Assembly (NCBI GenBank): GCA_012838445.1
Contig: DUPF01000068.1
Location: forward strand, 1 to 35,413
Length of the DNA: 35,413 bases
Reading direction: 5' to 3'
DNA from: Intrasporangiaceae bacterium
Lineage (GTDB): Bacteria; Actinomycetota; Actinomycetes; Actinomycetales; Dermatophilaceae
The position numbers were made by a program, and so were the translations under genes. Below are positions 1 to 8,690 of the stretch, in pieces. The first letter of the stretch is position 1. Every line of letters begins with the position of its first letter. Below the pieces are notes generated by a model. It had not been told where the DNA came from, ran no database searches, and saw nothing but the letters and a program-made list of their open reading frames with translations.

Positions 1-2420
1 GCAGCGACGTCGGCGCGTTCGAGAGCGAAGGCTCCGGCGTCGGCCCAGGTCTTCAGGACTGCGGTGGCGGCAGTGTCGTCGGCGGGGGTGCCGAACGAGT
101 CCGGGACGGCACCGGATGTCGACCCGGGGGTGCGGCCGAAGAGGATCCGGTGCAACGGGGCGGCGTTCGCGTTGCGCGAGTTTGCCCACCAGGTGACGAC
201 CTGGGACTGGGCGCGGGTCATCGCGACATAGAGGAGGCGCAGTGACTCGCCGGCCTCCTCGGACCGCCAGGAGGCGACAGCCTCATGCCATGTCGGATTG
301 GCCGGGTGGTCCCCGCCGACGTCGATGCAGCGGGTCAGTTCGGGAGCCGGTTCGTGGTAGAGCGGCACGCGGGGCGCCTTCGGGACATGCCGGGAGGTGA
401 GCATCGGCAGATAGACGACGGGATACTGCAGACCCTTGCTCCCGTGGATCGTCACGAGTTGCACCGCCGCGGCGTCGCTGTCGAGCCGGCGGGTCCGGGT
501 GCCGGTGGAACCGCGGAGGTCCTCGGACATCGCGGTCCGCAACCAGGTGAGGAGCGAGACCAGGCCGAGGTTGTCGCGTCGGGCGACCTCGTGGAGCACC
601 TCGGCGACGTGCCGCAGATCGGTCAGTGAGCGTTCGCCGCCGACCTGTCGCAGCACCCGGGCGGCCAGGCCATGGGCGGAGAGCACCTCGAGGATCCCGG
701 CGACCCCCTGACGGGTATAGATCGCCGCGAGATCCCGGCACCGTCCGGCGAGTTCGTCATCGAGCCCGGCCGCCCCGCGCGACGCGGCGGCCAGATCGAG
801 ATCGCGGACGGCATAGCCGAGCAGATCGGTCAGCGCCGCGGCCCGGGTCAGCACCGGGCGGTGCGGGGCTGCCATCGCCTCGAGGAGGGCGAGCCAGTCC
901 CGTGCGGCGCGACTCTCCAGGACACTGGACCCACCGCCGGCGACTGCCGGGATGCCGAGGGCCTGCAACGCGGCCTGTGCGTCGAGCAGGTCCTGGCCGC
1001 GGTGGGCGAGGACGGCGATGTCGCGGGCCTGGATCGGGCGCCCGTCGAAGGTCGCGTCGGAGGCGAGCAACGCGGCGATGTCATGGGCGAGGTCACGGGC
1101 GATGTGCCGTCGTATCTGGCCGATCGCCGTTGCGCCGCGCAGGTGGTCGCGCTGGAACACCTGCCGCATCCGGATCGGCTTGTTTACGCTGCTGCCGGCC
1201 AGGCGCCACTGCTCGCGGTGGGCGGACACCGGGTGGACCCGGATCTGGCTGTCGCCGAGCTCGGCACCACCCAGCAGCACTCCGAGGGCCTCGACGAGGG
1301 GGCGGTCGGAGCGGTAGTTGCGCGGCAGGGTGCGCCGGTCGGTCGCAGTTTGGGCGGCCGTGAGGTAGGTGACCACGTCCCCGCCGCGGAAGGCGTAGAT
1401 CGCCTGCTTCGGATCCCCGATGAGCACCATGGCGTGGGCCGCGCCGGAGAACGCCCGGTCGAGGACCTGCCACTGGATCGGGTCGGTGTCCTGGAACTCG
1501 TCGACGAGGACGACCCGCCACCGCTGCCGCATCCGCGTCCGGGCCGGTGACTCAGGATCCTGCAGCGCCCTAGCGAGCCCGGTGAGCAGGTCGTTGTAGT
1601 GCATGACCTGGAGCCGACGTTTGCGGATGTCCATCTCCTCGCGCACCGCTGCCGCGAACCGGGCCCGACGATTCGGGGTGCTGCCGGGCTCGGCCGCAGT
1701 CGGCCGCAACTCGGCATGGATGTCGTTGACCGCGTGGCGGGCGATCTCCAGCGCCTCCGCGCGCGAGAACGAGGGCCCCTGTTGGTCCTGGATGAAGCCG
1801 CGCAGATAGATGTCGTCGACGACCTCGAGGAGCAGGTCGTCGAGGTCCTCGACGAGGGCGGCGCCGGCGTCGGTCGTCCCGGCGACCCCGAGGCTGCGCA
1901 GCACCTGGTGACAGAACTGGTGGGTCGTGGCGATCGTTGCGGCGTCGAAGTGGGTCAGGGCGGCTCGGATGCGGGTGTGCCGCTCCTGCAGTTGCTCCGG
2001 GGCAGCGTCGGTGAGCAGTGTCAGGAGCGGGTCGGCGTCATCGGGATCGCTGCGATCGGCAGGACCATCGATCGCAGCGGCGAGGGCGCGTTCGGCCTCG
2101 ACGAGTTGCTCACGCACCCGCGCCCGCAACTCCTGGCTCGCCGCCCGACCGAAGGTGACGATGAGCATCTGCTGCAGCGGCGCGACCCCCTCGGCGACAT
2201 AGCGGGTGACGAGTGCGGCGATGGTCCACGTCTTGCCGGTCCCGGCACTGGCCTCGAGGAGCACCGTGCCCGTCGGCAGCGGTGCGGTGATGTCGAAGTC
2301 GGTCAACGGCACCGGCAGCGCACCAGCACCACCGGGCGTCGTCCCCGGCGCGCCGGCCGGCATCCCACCCGACGTTCCAGCCGACATCGCGTTCCCCATC
2401 CTTGGCTCAGAACCGCTCAT
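1..2420 (-). CDS. recB: Exodeoxyribonuclease V beta subunit RecB, 3' end cut by window edge
   Basis: RecB is the 3'-5' helicase and, in its C-terminal part, the nuclease of the RecBCD enzyme that processes double-strand breaks. The first 806 codons are present; the nuclease domain would lie beyond base 1. UvrD-type superfamily 1 helicase motifs are in order: Walker A SAGTGKT (residues 58-64), motif II VVLVDEFQDTDP, motif III GDPKQAIYAFRGGD, the late motif VTIHGSKGLQYP and the last motif LLYVAMTRA. I chose the ATG at 2420 because it overlaps the recC stop by four bases (ATGA), implying translational coupling. A Gly/Pro/Met-rich stretch of about 35 residues precedes the domain, so starts at codons 8, 11 or 20 are also possible. 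recD may follow outside the window. The frame was read by hand and checked at four motif positions. Confidence 0.95.
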   Translation of the reverse strand, partial: MSGSEPRMGNAMSAGTSGGMPAGAPGTTPGGAGALPVPLTDFDITAPLPTGTVLLEASAGTGKTWTIAALVTRYVAEGVAPLQQMLIVTFGRAASQELRARVREQLVEAERALAAAIDGPADRSDPDDADPLLTLLTDAAPEQLQERHTRIRAALTHFDAATIATTHQFCHQVLRSLGVAGTTDAGAALVEDLDDLLLEVVDDIYLRGFIQDQQGPSFSRAEALEIARHAVNDIHAELRPTAAEPGSTPNRRARFAAAVREEMDIRKRRLQVMHYNDLLTGLARALQDPESPARTRMRQRWRVVLVDEFQDTDPIQWQVLDRAFSGAAHAMVLIGDPKQAIYAFRGGDVVTYLTAAQTATDRRTLPRNYRSDRPLVEALGVLLGGAELGDSQIRVHPVSAHREQWRLAGSSVNKPIRMRQVFQRDHLRGATAIGQIRRHIARDLAHDIAALLASDATFDGRPIQARDIAVLAHRGQDLLDAQAALQALGIPAVAGGGSSVLESRAARDWLALLEAMAAPHRPVLTRAAALTDLLGYAVRDLDLAAASRGAAGLDDELAGRCRDLAAIYTRQGVAGILEVLSAHGLAARVLRQVGGERSLTDLRHVAEVLHEVARRDNLGLVSLLTWLRTAMSEDLRGSTGTRTRRLDSDAAAVQLVTIHGSKGLQYPVVYLPMLTSRHVPKAPRVPLYHEPAPELTRCIDVGGDHPANPTWHEAVASWRSEEAGESLRLLYVAMTRAQSQVVTWWANSRNANAAPLHRILFGRTPGSTSGAVPDSFGTPADDTAATAVLKTWADAGAFALERADVA

Positions 2421-5400
2421 CGAACGAACTTCTCCTCCTTGTCGTCCTCGAGCAGCGGCCGCCATACCCGCAGCGCGAACTGGCCGAGCCGGGACGGCAC
2501 CGTCTTGTCCCAGATCTCGCCCGGCAGAGGAGTTCCGAGGATGGCGCGCAGCGGGACCACCCCGCCGTGGACGAACTGGTGGCTCGGTTCGTGCTGCTCC
2601 TTGGCGAAGGCGGCACCCGGATCGCTCTCCCAGGCACCGCGGGCCTTATTCCGGGCGGCGGCATCGTCGTGGCCCTCGCGCAGATAGGACTCGGCCCACA
2701 CGTAGGAGGTCTGGAGGGGGAGCGGGATCGGGCTGCGCAGCCCGAGGTCACGCACCTCGAGGAGTTGATCGAGCAGTTCGAGCGCCCGATCCCGGTCATG
2801 TCCGCCGTGCACGTACCGGACCTGCCTGACCCGGTTCCAGGCCCGCTCCCGACCGATGAGCTGACTCGGATAGGGGGTGCCGGCGGCCGCCAGGGCCAGC
2901 GACGTGATCCAGGACCGCAGCCGCTGCTTGGGTCGGATCGAGGAGTAGGTCGCCGTGATGATCTGGTCGCCGACGAGCCCGGCCACGGTGCCGGACAGGT
3001 GCCGTCCACTCGGCAGGGTCACGTCGATGTCGATGGTCTCGCTCGGCAGCGGCACCCCCGGACGTCCGGCACCGGCGACCTGCCAGATGATCCGGGTGAG
3101 GTCCTGGACCTCGGTGACGATCTCGCGCAGCCGCTGTTCGCCCAGCTCCCCGGGAGGCAGTTCACCACGCCACCGCTCGGCAGCGCAGATCGCATCCAGG
3201 TCCTGACCGGCGAGGACGGATCGCAGCACCCGGTCACCGATGGACCACGTCGCCAACCCGTCGAGTTCGATGGGGATGCCCTCGGTCGGCTGCTCCGGCA
3301 CCTCCGGCAGGACCATGCCCAGTCGGGTGCGCAGGTATGCGCGGGCCGGGTCGTCGAAGAACCGCACCAGATCGGTGAGCTCGACCGGATCCTCGGTCAT
3401 GTCCGGGAGGGTCACCTCGGCGACGGTCAGCGGCGGTTGTCGCTCCCCAAGCGCCTCCTTGGCGGCGTCGACGGCGGCCGGGTCGTAACTGAACGGTCGC
3501 CCCTCGGGCAGCAGCAAATCCTCGCCGGCCGCACCGAGATTGCGTGCGTCGAAGGCCTGCAGGGGGTGTTCGGTGATGAGCCGGTCGACGCCCGGACCGC
3601 TGGCGGTGCGCTGGACGGCGTCGATGAGCTCCCCGAGGGGGACGGCAGGCGGGCGGCGCTGGCCGGAGTGTTCGTCGAATCCGGCATAGGTGACGACGAC
3701 GGTCTGCCCCGCGGACATCAGCGCGTCGAGGAGGAGCTGGCGGTCCTCACTGCGGACATCACGCTCCCCGGTCACCGGTCGGCGGGCCAGGGCGTCGTCA
3801 CCGTCGGGGACGGCCGTGCGCGGGAAGACCCCGTCGTCGAGTCCGACGAGGGCGACCACCTTGTGCGGGACCGAGCGCATCGGCATCATCGTGCACACCG
3901 TGAGCGCCCCGGTGCGGAAGCTGGCGCGGGTGGCCCGGCCCGCGCCCCGGCCGGCGAGCAGGGCGTGCACGTCGGCGATCCCGAGCGCCGGCCCGCCAGC
4001 ACCATCCGCACCCCCGACCCCACCGGCCGCGGCACCCATCCGGGCGAGTTCGTGCTCGAACTGGGCCACCTGCCAGGCGTCCTTGGCCGGGACGTCGGCC
4101 AGGCCGTGCACGCCGTCGCGGAGTGCCTCGACCCAGTCCTGGGCGCTGACCGCGGCCCGGATCGCCTCGAGCGTGACGGCGAGGCGTTCGATGAGTTCGG
4201 CGAACCGACCGGCCAGGTCGATGTCCCCGCTGTCGAGGTCGTCGAGGGCCAAGGTGGTGCCGAGGTGGTCGATCTGCTGTCCGTCGACGGCGGCCCCGAC
4301 GAGGACCCGCTCCAGGCCGGCCCGCCAGGTGTTCTGAGTCAGGCCACGCAGGCGGTACAGCTCACGGTGGTCGGCGTCCAGCCCCCACCGCACCGCCACC
4401 GCGGTGGTCCAGTCGCTGAGCCGCTCGAGCGCGCCGTCGTCGAGGCCGAAGCGGTGCCGGACCACGGGTCGGCGGGCCAGGTCGAGGACCTCGCTCGCGG
4501 TGAGTCGGCCACCGGCGAGCAGGACGAGGTGGTCGGCGAGCAGGAGCAGCGGATTGGTATGCGTCGGCGCCCGGTCCGCGATCCGCACCCGGAAGGTGTG
4601 GGCCGGGTGGGTGGCCGCGGTGTCGTCCGCGACGATCCCCGCCATGCCGAAGGCCGCGTGGATGAGCGGGGCGAAGGTCTCGACGTCGGGGCACATGACG
4701 AGGATGTCGCGCGGCTCCAGGTCGTGGTCGTGTTCGAGCAGGTCGGTGATGACGTCGCGGAGCACCTCGACCTGGCGGCCGAGCCCGTGACAGGCGTGCA
4801 CCTGGATGCTGCGGTCGGTCGCCGGGATGTGCCGAGCCTTCCGCTCCTCCTCCGTGGGCGGGTGATCGGCGGCGATGTCGTCCTGGAGGAGTCGGAGCAG
4901 ACTGACCGGGCGGGCGTCAGCAGCAGTGGAGGGCCCGCGGGGGGCGTCGGCCGCCCCGTCCTCCTGCCCTCCGGCGAGGGCGAGGGTGCGCTGCACCTCG
5001 CGGCTGTCGCGGCCCAGGCTGGCCAGCAGCGGGTGCGCGACGTGCAGTCCGGAGCCGTCCTCGGTGCGCGGCACCGGACCGGTGTCGGTCTCGGCGGCGA
5101 TGCGGTCCCACGCCACCGGTGAGGCCTGCGGCAGCCATAGGTGCACGTCCCGGTGCTCGGCGAGGGCGCTGATCACCTCGATCTCGGCCCGGGCGATGCG
5201 GGTGTGCCCGAACAGGGACAGCCGCCCGGGCAGGTCGAGTCCGTCGAGATCACCGGCGGTCAGGGCCGCCACGACCCGGGCGAGTCGCTCATCGGGGGCC
5301 TCGCCGCCGACCAGGGCGAGGACGCGCCGCCACAGGTGCGGCTGCCAGGCCAGGTCGGCGTCGACGGATCCGCCGAGTCCGTCGCCGTCCCCACCCGCAC

Positions 5401-5878
5401 GCCACTCGGCGATCATCGCGGGACGCTGCGCCGCATACTCACTGAACAGTCCGGCGAGTCGGCGGGCCACCGCATACCGCCGACCACGGCGCAACTCTCC
5501 GTCGATGGTGTCCATCCCGTGCCCGAGATGGTCGGCCAGGGTCTTCGCCCACGGCTCGTCGAGGCTGTCGTCGATCGCGGTGAGAACCGGCCAGGCGAGC
5601 TGCTCCGGATGCCACGGGTCGCCCCGCTCGATCCCGAGCACGAGGGCGACGAGGGAGTGCGGGTTGAGGAACCGGACCCCCGCGCACACCCCGTCCGAGC
5701 CGCCCGGTGCGGCGCCGAGCCGGTGCGAGAGGCGCTGGGCGAGCCAGCGTTCGACACCCTTGGTCGGCACCGCGACGACCTCGTCGGCGAACGGGTCCGC
5801 GAGCGGCACCGAGAGCAACTCGGCCAGGCCGTCGGCGAGAGCGTCGGTGCTTCTCCCGCGGTGGAGGAAGAGGGTCAC
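2417..5878 (-). CDS. recC: Exodeoxyribonuclease V gamma subunit RecC
   Basis: RecC is the scaffold and sequence-scanning subunit of RecBCD; its helicase-like fold is catalytically dead. The 1153-residue protein has the typical N-terminus (MTLFLHRGRSTDALADGL) followed by VPTKGVERWLAQRLSHRLG, a RecC hallmark. The size is in the normal range. The start is GTG at 5878: a TAAGGT box ends six bases upstream and there is no room for a ribosome site, so the mRNA is probably leaderless. It runs into recB with a four-base overlap. An antisense frame of 906 codons lies opposite it; that is a high-GC artefact. Confidence 0.96.
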   Translation of the reverse strand: MTLFLHRGRSTDALADGLAELLSVPLADPFADEVVAVPTKGVERWLAQRLSHRLGAAPGGSDGVCAGVRFLNPHSLVALVLGIERGDPWHPEQLAWPVLTAIDDSLDEPWAKTLADHLGHGMDTIDGELRRGRRYAVARRLAGLFSEYAAQRPAMIAEWRAGGDGDGLGGSVDADLAWQPHLWRRVLALVGGEAPDERLARVVAALTAGDLDGLDLPGRLSLFGHTRIARAEIEVISALAEHRDVHLWLPQASPVAWDRIAAETDTGPVPRTEDGSGLHVAHPLLASLGRDSREVQRTLALAGGQEDGAADAPRGPSTAADARPVSLLRLLQDDIAADHPPTEEERKARHIPATDRSIQVHACHGLGRQVEVLRDVITDLLEHDHDLEPRDILVMCPDVETFAPLIHAAFGMAGIVADDTAATHPAHTFRVRIADRAPTHTNPLLLLADHLVLLAGGRLTASEVLDLARRPVVRHRFGLDDGALERLSDWTTAVAVRWGLDADHRELYRLRGLTQNTWRAGLERVLVGAAVDGQQIDHLGTTLALDDLDSGDIDLAGRFAELIERLAVTLEAIRAAVSAQDWVEALRDGVHGLADVPAKDAWQVAQFEHELARMGAAAGGVGGADGAGGPALGIADVHALLAGRGAGRATRASFRTGALTVCTMMPMRSVPHKVVALVGLDDGVFPRTAVPDGDDALARRPVTGERDVRSEDRQLLLDALMSAGQTVVVTYAGFDEHSGQRRPPAVPLGELIDAVQRTASGPGVDRLITEHPLQAFDARNLGAAGEDLLLPEGRPFSYDPAAVDAAKEALGERQPPLTVAEVTLPDMTEDPVELTDLVRFFDDPARAYLRTRLGMVLPEVPEQPTEGIPIELDGLATWSIGDRVLRSVLAGQDLDAICAAERWRGELPPGELGEQRLREIVTEVQDLTRIIWQVAGAGRPGVPLPSETIDIDVTLPSGRHLSGTVAGLVGDQIITATYSSIRPKQRLRSWITSLALAAAGTPYPSQLIGRERAWNRVRQVRYVHGGHDRDRALELLDQLLEVRDLGLRSPIPLPLQTSYVWAESYLREGHDDAAARNKARGAWESDPGAAFAKEQHEPSHQFVHGGVVPLRAILGTPLPGEIWDKTVPSRLGQFALRVWRPLLEDDKEEKFVR

Positions 5879-5884
5879 GACTCG

Positions 5885-5890
5885 ACCTTA
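5885..5890 (-). promoter_or_regulatory. -10 box for leaderless recCB
   Basis: TAAGGT on the minus strand, then six bases, then the recC GTG. Its TAA is also the stop codon of the upstream transporter gene, so promoter and stop codon share bases. No convincing -35 box is visible. Confidence 0.55.
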
Positions 5891-6622
5891 GGGGCCGCCT
5901 CCGACAAGAGCTCCGAAACCGTACGTCGCCGCTGCCGCGACCAGCCCGAGGAGGAGCTGCCGGGTGCCGCCGAACCAGATCGAGCGGGTCGTCAGCTTGG
6001 CGACGATCGCACCGGAGGCGAACAGGCCGAACGCCGAGACGAGCGCGACCGCCCACACCGAGCCGAATCCGAGGAACAGCGGGATGAGCGGCAGGAGCGC
6101 ACCGACGGTGAAGAACAGGAAGCTGGACCCGGCCGCCACATACGGGGAGGGCAGGTCGTCCGGGTCGATCCCCATCTCCTCACGGGAGTGGACCCGCCAG
6201 TTCTGCTCCGGGTTGGCGGTGATCTGCTCGGCCGCGGTCTGGGCGATCTCCGGCGACATCCCGTAGCCACGGTAGATCTCGGCGAGTTCAGCGGCCTCCC
6301 CGACGGGGTTGCGGGCTAGCTCGAGCTTCTCCTTCTCGATCTCGGCCTTGGCGGCCTCGGCCTGGGAGACGACGCTGGTGTACTCCCCGGCCGCCATCGA
6401 GAACGCCCCGGCGGCCAGTCCGGCCAGTCCAGTGAGGATGACGGTCTTGGTGGCCAGTCCGGCACCGATGACACCGGCGACGAGGGAGAAGTTGGAGACG
6501 AGCCCGTCCATCGCGCCGAACACCCCGGCCCGCAGCGCCCCACCGGTCACGTCCCGGTGGTGGTCGTCCGGGGGGATGTGGATCTCGTCGTGGTGGCCGG
6601 TCAGGTGCGTTTCGTCGGTCAT
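5888..6622 (-). CDS. VIT1/CCC1 family Fe2+/Mn2+ transporter
   Basis: A 244-residue membrane protein of the VIT/CCC1 family, which moves iron or manganese across a membrane. Residues 27-80 (GGALRAGVFGAMDGLVSNFS, then FSMAAGEYTS) form the first two helices with the conserved Asp39, Met76 and Glu80. Residues 83-160 are a charged, Glu-rich helical segment like the cytosolic metal-binding domain of VIT1. Residues 162-185, 188-210 and 221-240 are further membrane segments. The N-terminus is His/Asp-rich and could bind metal. I chose the ATG at 6622, which overlaps the upstream enzyme's stop by four bases (ATGA); an open frame reaches further upstream but only through that enzyme. The two genes form an operon. 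Confidence 0.9.
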   Translation of the reverse strand: MTDETHLTGHHDEIHIPPDDHHRDVTGGALRAGVFGAMDGLVSNFSLVAGVIGAGLATKTVILTGLAGLAAGAFSMAAGEYTSVVSQAEAAKAEIEKEKLELARNPVGEAAELAEIYRGYGMSPEIAQTAAEQITANPEQNWRVHSREEMGIDPDDLPSPYVAAGSSFLFFTVGALLPLIPLFLGFGSVWAVALVSAFGLFASGAIVAKLTTRSIWFGGTRQLLLGLVAAAATYGFGALVGGGP

Positions 6623-7434
6623 GCCCACTCCACGGTGAAGAGGTCGGTCCAGAGGCCGCGGGCGCGGGCTCCGGCGTCGGTCCGGGATTCGATGTGTATG
6701 CGGTCCGCGCCCTCGTCCGGTCCGCTGCGGTCCACGCGGTTCCAGAGGGCGAGGTAGAGGTCGCTGGCCGAGGCCGACCATGTCGCGTCGGCCGCGATGC
6801 CGTGGTCGGCGGCGGTGCCGCGGCACACCTGGGGCGGGTCCTCGCCGAGCTGGACCGTCCAGGCGGCGGCGTCGGTGGTGATCTCGATGGTCGTCGGCTC
6901 CGGTGCCCGCAGCCGGGTGCTGCGGCGGGGCGCGAATCCGGTGAGCAGCTCATCGATCCCGTCGAGCGCGAGGTCGCGGGTGAACCACAGTTCCGGGGCG
7001 GTCGGGACCCGGCCGAGCCGGGCGCTCATCGCATCCACGGCATGGATCGTCGTCTCGTGCGCCTGGCGGCGGGCCCACCCGTCGCGCACCGGGCCATCGG
7101 TGCGCAGGAAGAACCAGCCGGTCCAGTCCGCCGGGGTCTTCGAGAGGGTGTCGAGCAGGGCGGTCGCCCCGTCGTCGAACCAGTCGAGCAGGTCGGCCGC
7201 GGCCCGGCCGGCGGCGGCATGGTCGCTGCCGTCCCCCTGCACCCCCGCGAGGACGTCGGCGGCCCAGCGGTGCACCATCCCCTGGTGGACGACGAGGTCG
7301 GCCACGGTCCAGCCGGGGCAGGTCGGGACGGCAACGGTCAGACCGGAACTCGTGGCGTTGGCGCGCAGCACGGTCGCGGCCGCACCGATGGCGGCCCCGT
7401 AGTCCTCGAAGGTGAGCGGAACGATCTGGGGCAC
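6619..7434 (-). CDS. Maleylpyruvate isomerase family mycothiol-dependent enzyme
   Basis: A 271-residue DinB/MDMPI-fold protein. The N-terminal four-helix part has PTCPGWTVADLVVHQGMVHRWA (His50 a likely metal ligand) and HETTIH at 126-131, the His/Glu/His pattern of mycothiol-dependent metalloenzymes. The C-terminal half (TIEITTDAAAWTVQL and after) resembles the SCP2-like domain of this family. Many members have unknown substrates, so maleylpyruvate isomerase activity should not be assumed. The GTG at 7434 is chosen because a TAGCCT box ends six bases upstream (leaderless). It is cotranscribed with the metal transporter and divergent from nuoA. Confidence 0.85.
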   Translation of the reverse strand: MPQIVPLTFEDYGAAIGAAATVLRANATSSGLTVAVPTCPGWTVADLVVHQGMVHRWAADVLAGVQGDGSDHAAAGRAAADLLDWFDDGATALLDTLSKTPADWTGWFFLRTDGPVRDGWARRQAHETTIHAVDAMSARLGRVPTAPELWFTRDLALDGIDELLTGFAPRRSTRLRAPEPTTIEITTDAAAWTVQLGEDPPQVCRGTAADHGIAADATWSASASDLYLALWNRVDRSGPDEGADRIHIESRTDAGARARGLWTDLFTVEWA

Positions 7435-7440
7435 GGTTCC

Positions 7441-7446
7441 AGGCTA
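7441..7446 (-). promoter_or_regulatory. -10 box for the mycothiol enzyme-transporter operon
   Basis: TAGCCT (minus strand), six bases before the GTG at 7434. It faces away from the nuoA -10 box, with 17 bases between the two. Confidence 0.55.
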
Positions 7447-7463
7447 CGAGACTTCCGGCCCAC

Positions 7464-7469
7464 TACGCT
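7464..7469 (+). promoter_or_regulatory. -10 box for leaderless nuoA
   Basis: TACGCT, seven bases before the nuoA GTG at 7477. There is no ribosome site, so a leaderless mRNA is expected. The place where a -35 box would lie is occupied by the -10 box of the divergent gene. Confidence 0.55.
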
Positions 7470-7476
7470 GGGTGAG

Positions 7477-7836
7477 GTGTCCGCATACATCGTCGTCGCA
7501 TCGGTGACCCTGGCCGGGGTGCTGTTGTTCGTCGTCGCGATGTCGGTGCGCTCCCTCGTCGCCCCCAAGGTGGGGCGGGCCGCGACCCTGACGACGTACG
7601 AGTCCGGGGTGGACCCGGTCGGGGAGGGATGGGCCCAGACCCACCTGCGCTACTTCGTCTATGCGTTCCTCTACGTCATCTTCGCCGTGGATGCGGTCTA
7701 CCTGTTCCCGTGGGCGACGGTGCTCGCCGACCCGGATCTGGGGATGGTGTCGCTGATCGAGGTGGCCGTCTTCATCGGGATCATCCTCATCGGCCTGGTC
7801 CACGCCGCGCGACGGGGGTTGTTGACATGGGTGTGA
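7477..7836 (+). CDS. nuoA: NADH-quinone oxidoreductase subunit A (NuoA-like)
   Basis: A 119-residue, three-helix membrane subunit of complex I (ND3/NuoA), normally at the junction of the membrane and peripheral arms. Helices are at about 3-25, 58-80 and 92-110. The family loop motif YECG is YESG here (41-44), with Ser43 where the well-known ND3-loop cysteine sits. The second-helix motif usually read FDVE...PWA is [12 protein letters not shown], losing the first Asp and changing Glu to Asp. The fold is clear but these changes fit a divergent paralogue. The GTG at 7477 was chosen from the -10 position and the normal family length. Sixteen bases separate it from nuoB. Confidence 0.88.
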   Translation: MSAYIVVASVTLAGVLLFVVAMSVRSLVAPKVGRAATLTTYESGVDPVGEGWAQTHLRYFVYAFLYVIFAVDAVYLFPWATVLADPDLGMVSLIEVAVFIGIILIGLVHAARRGLLTWV

Positions 7837-7852
7837 TCGGGGCGGGGTCGCG

Positions 7853-8422
7853 ATGAGGACCGATCTCGGGATGCCGCGCGTCGGACCGGTCGCCGAGCAC
7901 GCGCCGACACCGCTCAAGGTCGTCCTCAACTGGGGTCGGCGCTACTCGCTGTGGGTGTTCAACTTCGGGCTGGCCTGCTGCGCGATCGAGTTCATCGCCG
8001 CGTCGATGGCCCGGCACGACTTCATCCGGCTCGGCGTCATCCCGTTCGCGCCCGGTCCGCGGCAGGCCGACCTCATGGTCGTCTCCGGCACGGTGACCGA
8101 CAAGATGGCTCCGGCGATCCGCCGCCTCTATGACCAGATGCCGGAGCCGAAGTACGTCATCTCGTTCGGCGCCTGCTCCAACTCCGGTGGCCCCTATTGG
8201 GATTCGTACTCCGTGACCAAAGGTGTCGACACAGTCATCCCGGTCGACGTCTATGTCCCCGGCTGCCCGCCGCGCCCGGAGGCGCTGCTCCAGGGCATCA
8301 TCAAACTCCAGGAGAAGATCGCCGGGGAGCAGGTCGGGGAGTCGGTGCGCCGCAGGTATGCCGGGCACCGGTTGGCCACCAGCGCCGACCTGAGCAGGGG
8401 TCTGGTCGAGAAGCCGTCCTGA
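7853..8422 (+). CDS. nuoB: NADH-quinone oxidoreductase subunit B (NuoB)
   Basis: A 189-residue peripheral-arm subunit that carries FeS cluster N2, the electron donor to quinone. All four expected cysteines are present: Cys42-Cys43 (GLACCAIEF), Cys108 ([10 protein letters not shown]) and Cys138 ([11 protein letters not shown]). The rest ([30 protein letters not shown]) matches the family closely. A GC-rich ribosome site (GGGGCGGGG) precedes the ATG. In a working complex NuoB packs against NuoD, yet no nuoD is in this cluster. A toxin-antitoxin pair follows instead of nuoC. Confidence 0.95.
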   Translation: MRTDLGMPRVGPVAEHAPTPLKVVLNWGRRYSLWVFNFGLACCAIEFIAASMARHDFIRLGVIPFAPGPRQADLMVVSGTVTDKMAPAIRRLYDQMPEPKYVISFGACSNSGGPYWDSYSVTKGVDTVIPVDVYVPGCPPRPEALLQGIIKLQEKIAGEQVGESVRRRYAGHRLATSADLSRGLVEKPS

Positions 8423-8427
8423 GCGCA

Positions 8428-8456
8428 TTGACCAACCTGGTTGACCAGCCTAGTCT
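8428..8456 (+). promoter_or_regulatory. Promoter and probable autoregulatory operator of the toxin-antitoxin pair
   Basis: -35 TTGACC (8428-8433), 17-base spacer, -10 TAGTCT (8451-8456), then six bases to the antitoxin ATG: the best sigma-70-type promoter in the window, giving a leaderless mRNA. The spacer holds a perfect inverted repeat CAACC-T-GGTTG (8433-8443), and TTGACCA occurs twice, 13 bases apart (8428 and 8441). Antitoxin binding here for autorepression is inferred from the Phd/YefM family. Confidence 0.7.
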
Positions 8457-8462
8457 TGGAGA

Positions 8463-8690
8463 ATGGAGACGGTGAAGGTTCAGCATGCCAAGACCCACCT
8501 CTCGGCCATTCTCGCCAGGGTCGAGGCCGGCGAGGAGTTCCTCATCGCGCGGGGCGAGACGGTCGTCGCTCACCTGGTGCCGGTGCGGCCACGCCGACGG
8601 GAGCTCGGGTTCGGTGCCTACCGGCTCCCGGACACCTTCTTCGAGGAACTCCCGGAGGCGGAGCTGGAGCAGTGGGACCAGCATGGCTGA
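8463..8690 (+). CDS. Phd/YefM family antitoxin
   Basis: A 75-residue antitoxin. The N-terminal half (METVKVQHAKTHLSAILARVEAGEEFLIARGETVVAHLVP) is the Phd/YefM fold, which dimerises and binds DNA. The acidic C-terminus (DTFFEELPEAELEQWDQ) is the usual disordered part that wraps the toxin active site. It has its own promoter and operator and overlaps the toxin gene by eight bases. The module stands between nuoB and nuoC on the same strand. Confidence 0.92.
   Translation: METVKVQHAKTHLSAILARVEAGEEFLIARGETVVAHLVPVRPRRRELGFGAYRLPDTFFEELPEAELEQWDQHG

Noticed and set aside
2402-5122. A 906-codon open frame on the plus strand opposite recC
   Set aside because: It is antisense to a clear RecC, has no recognisable domain and a low-complexity composition; a common artefact at this GC content.
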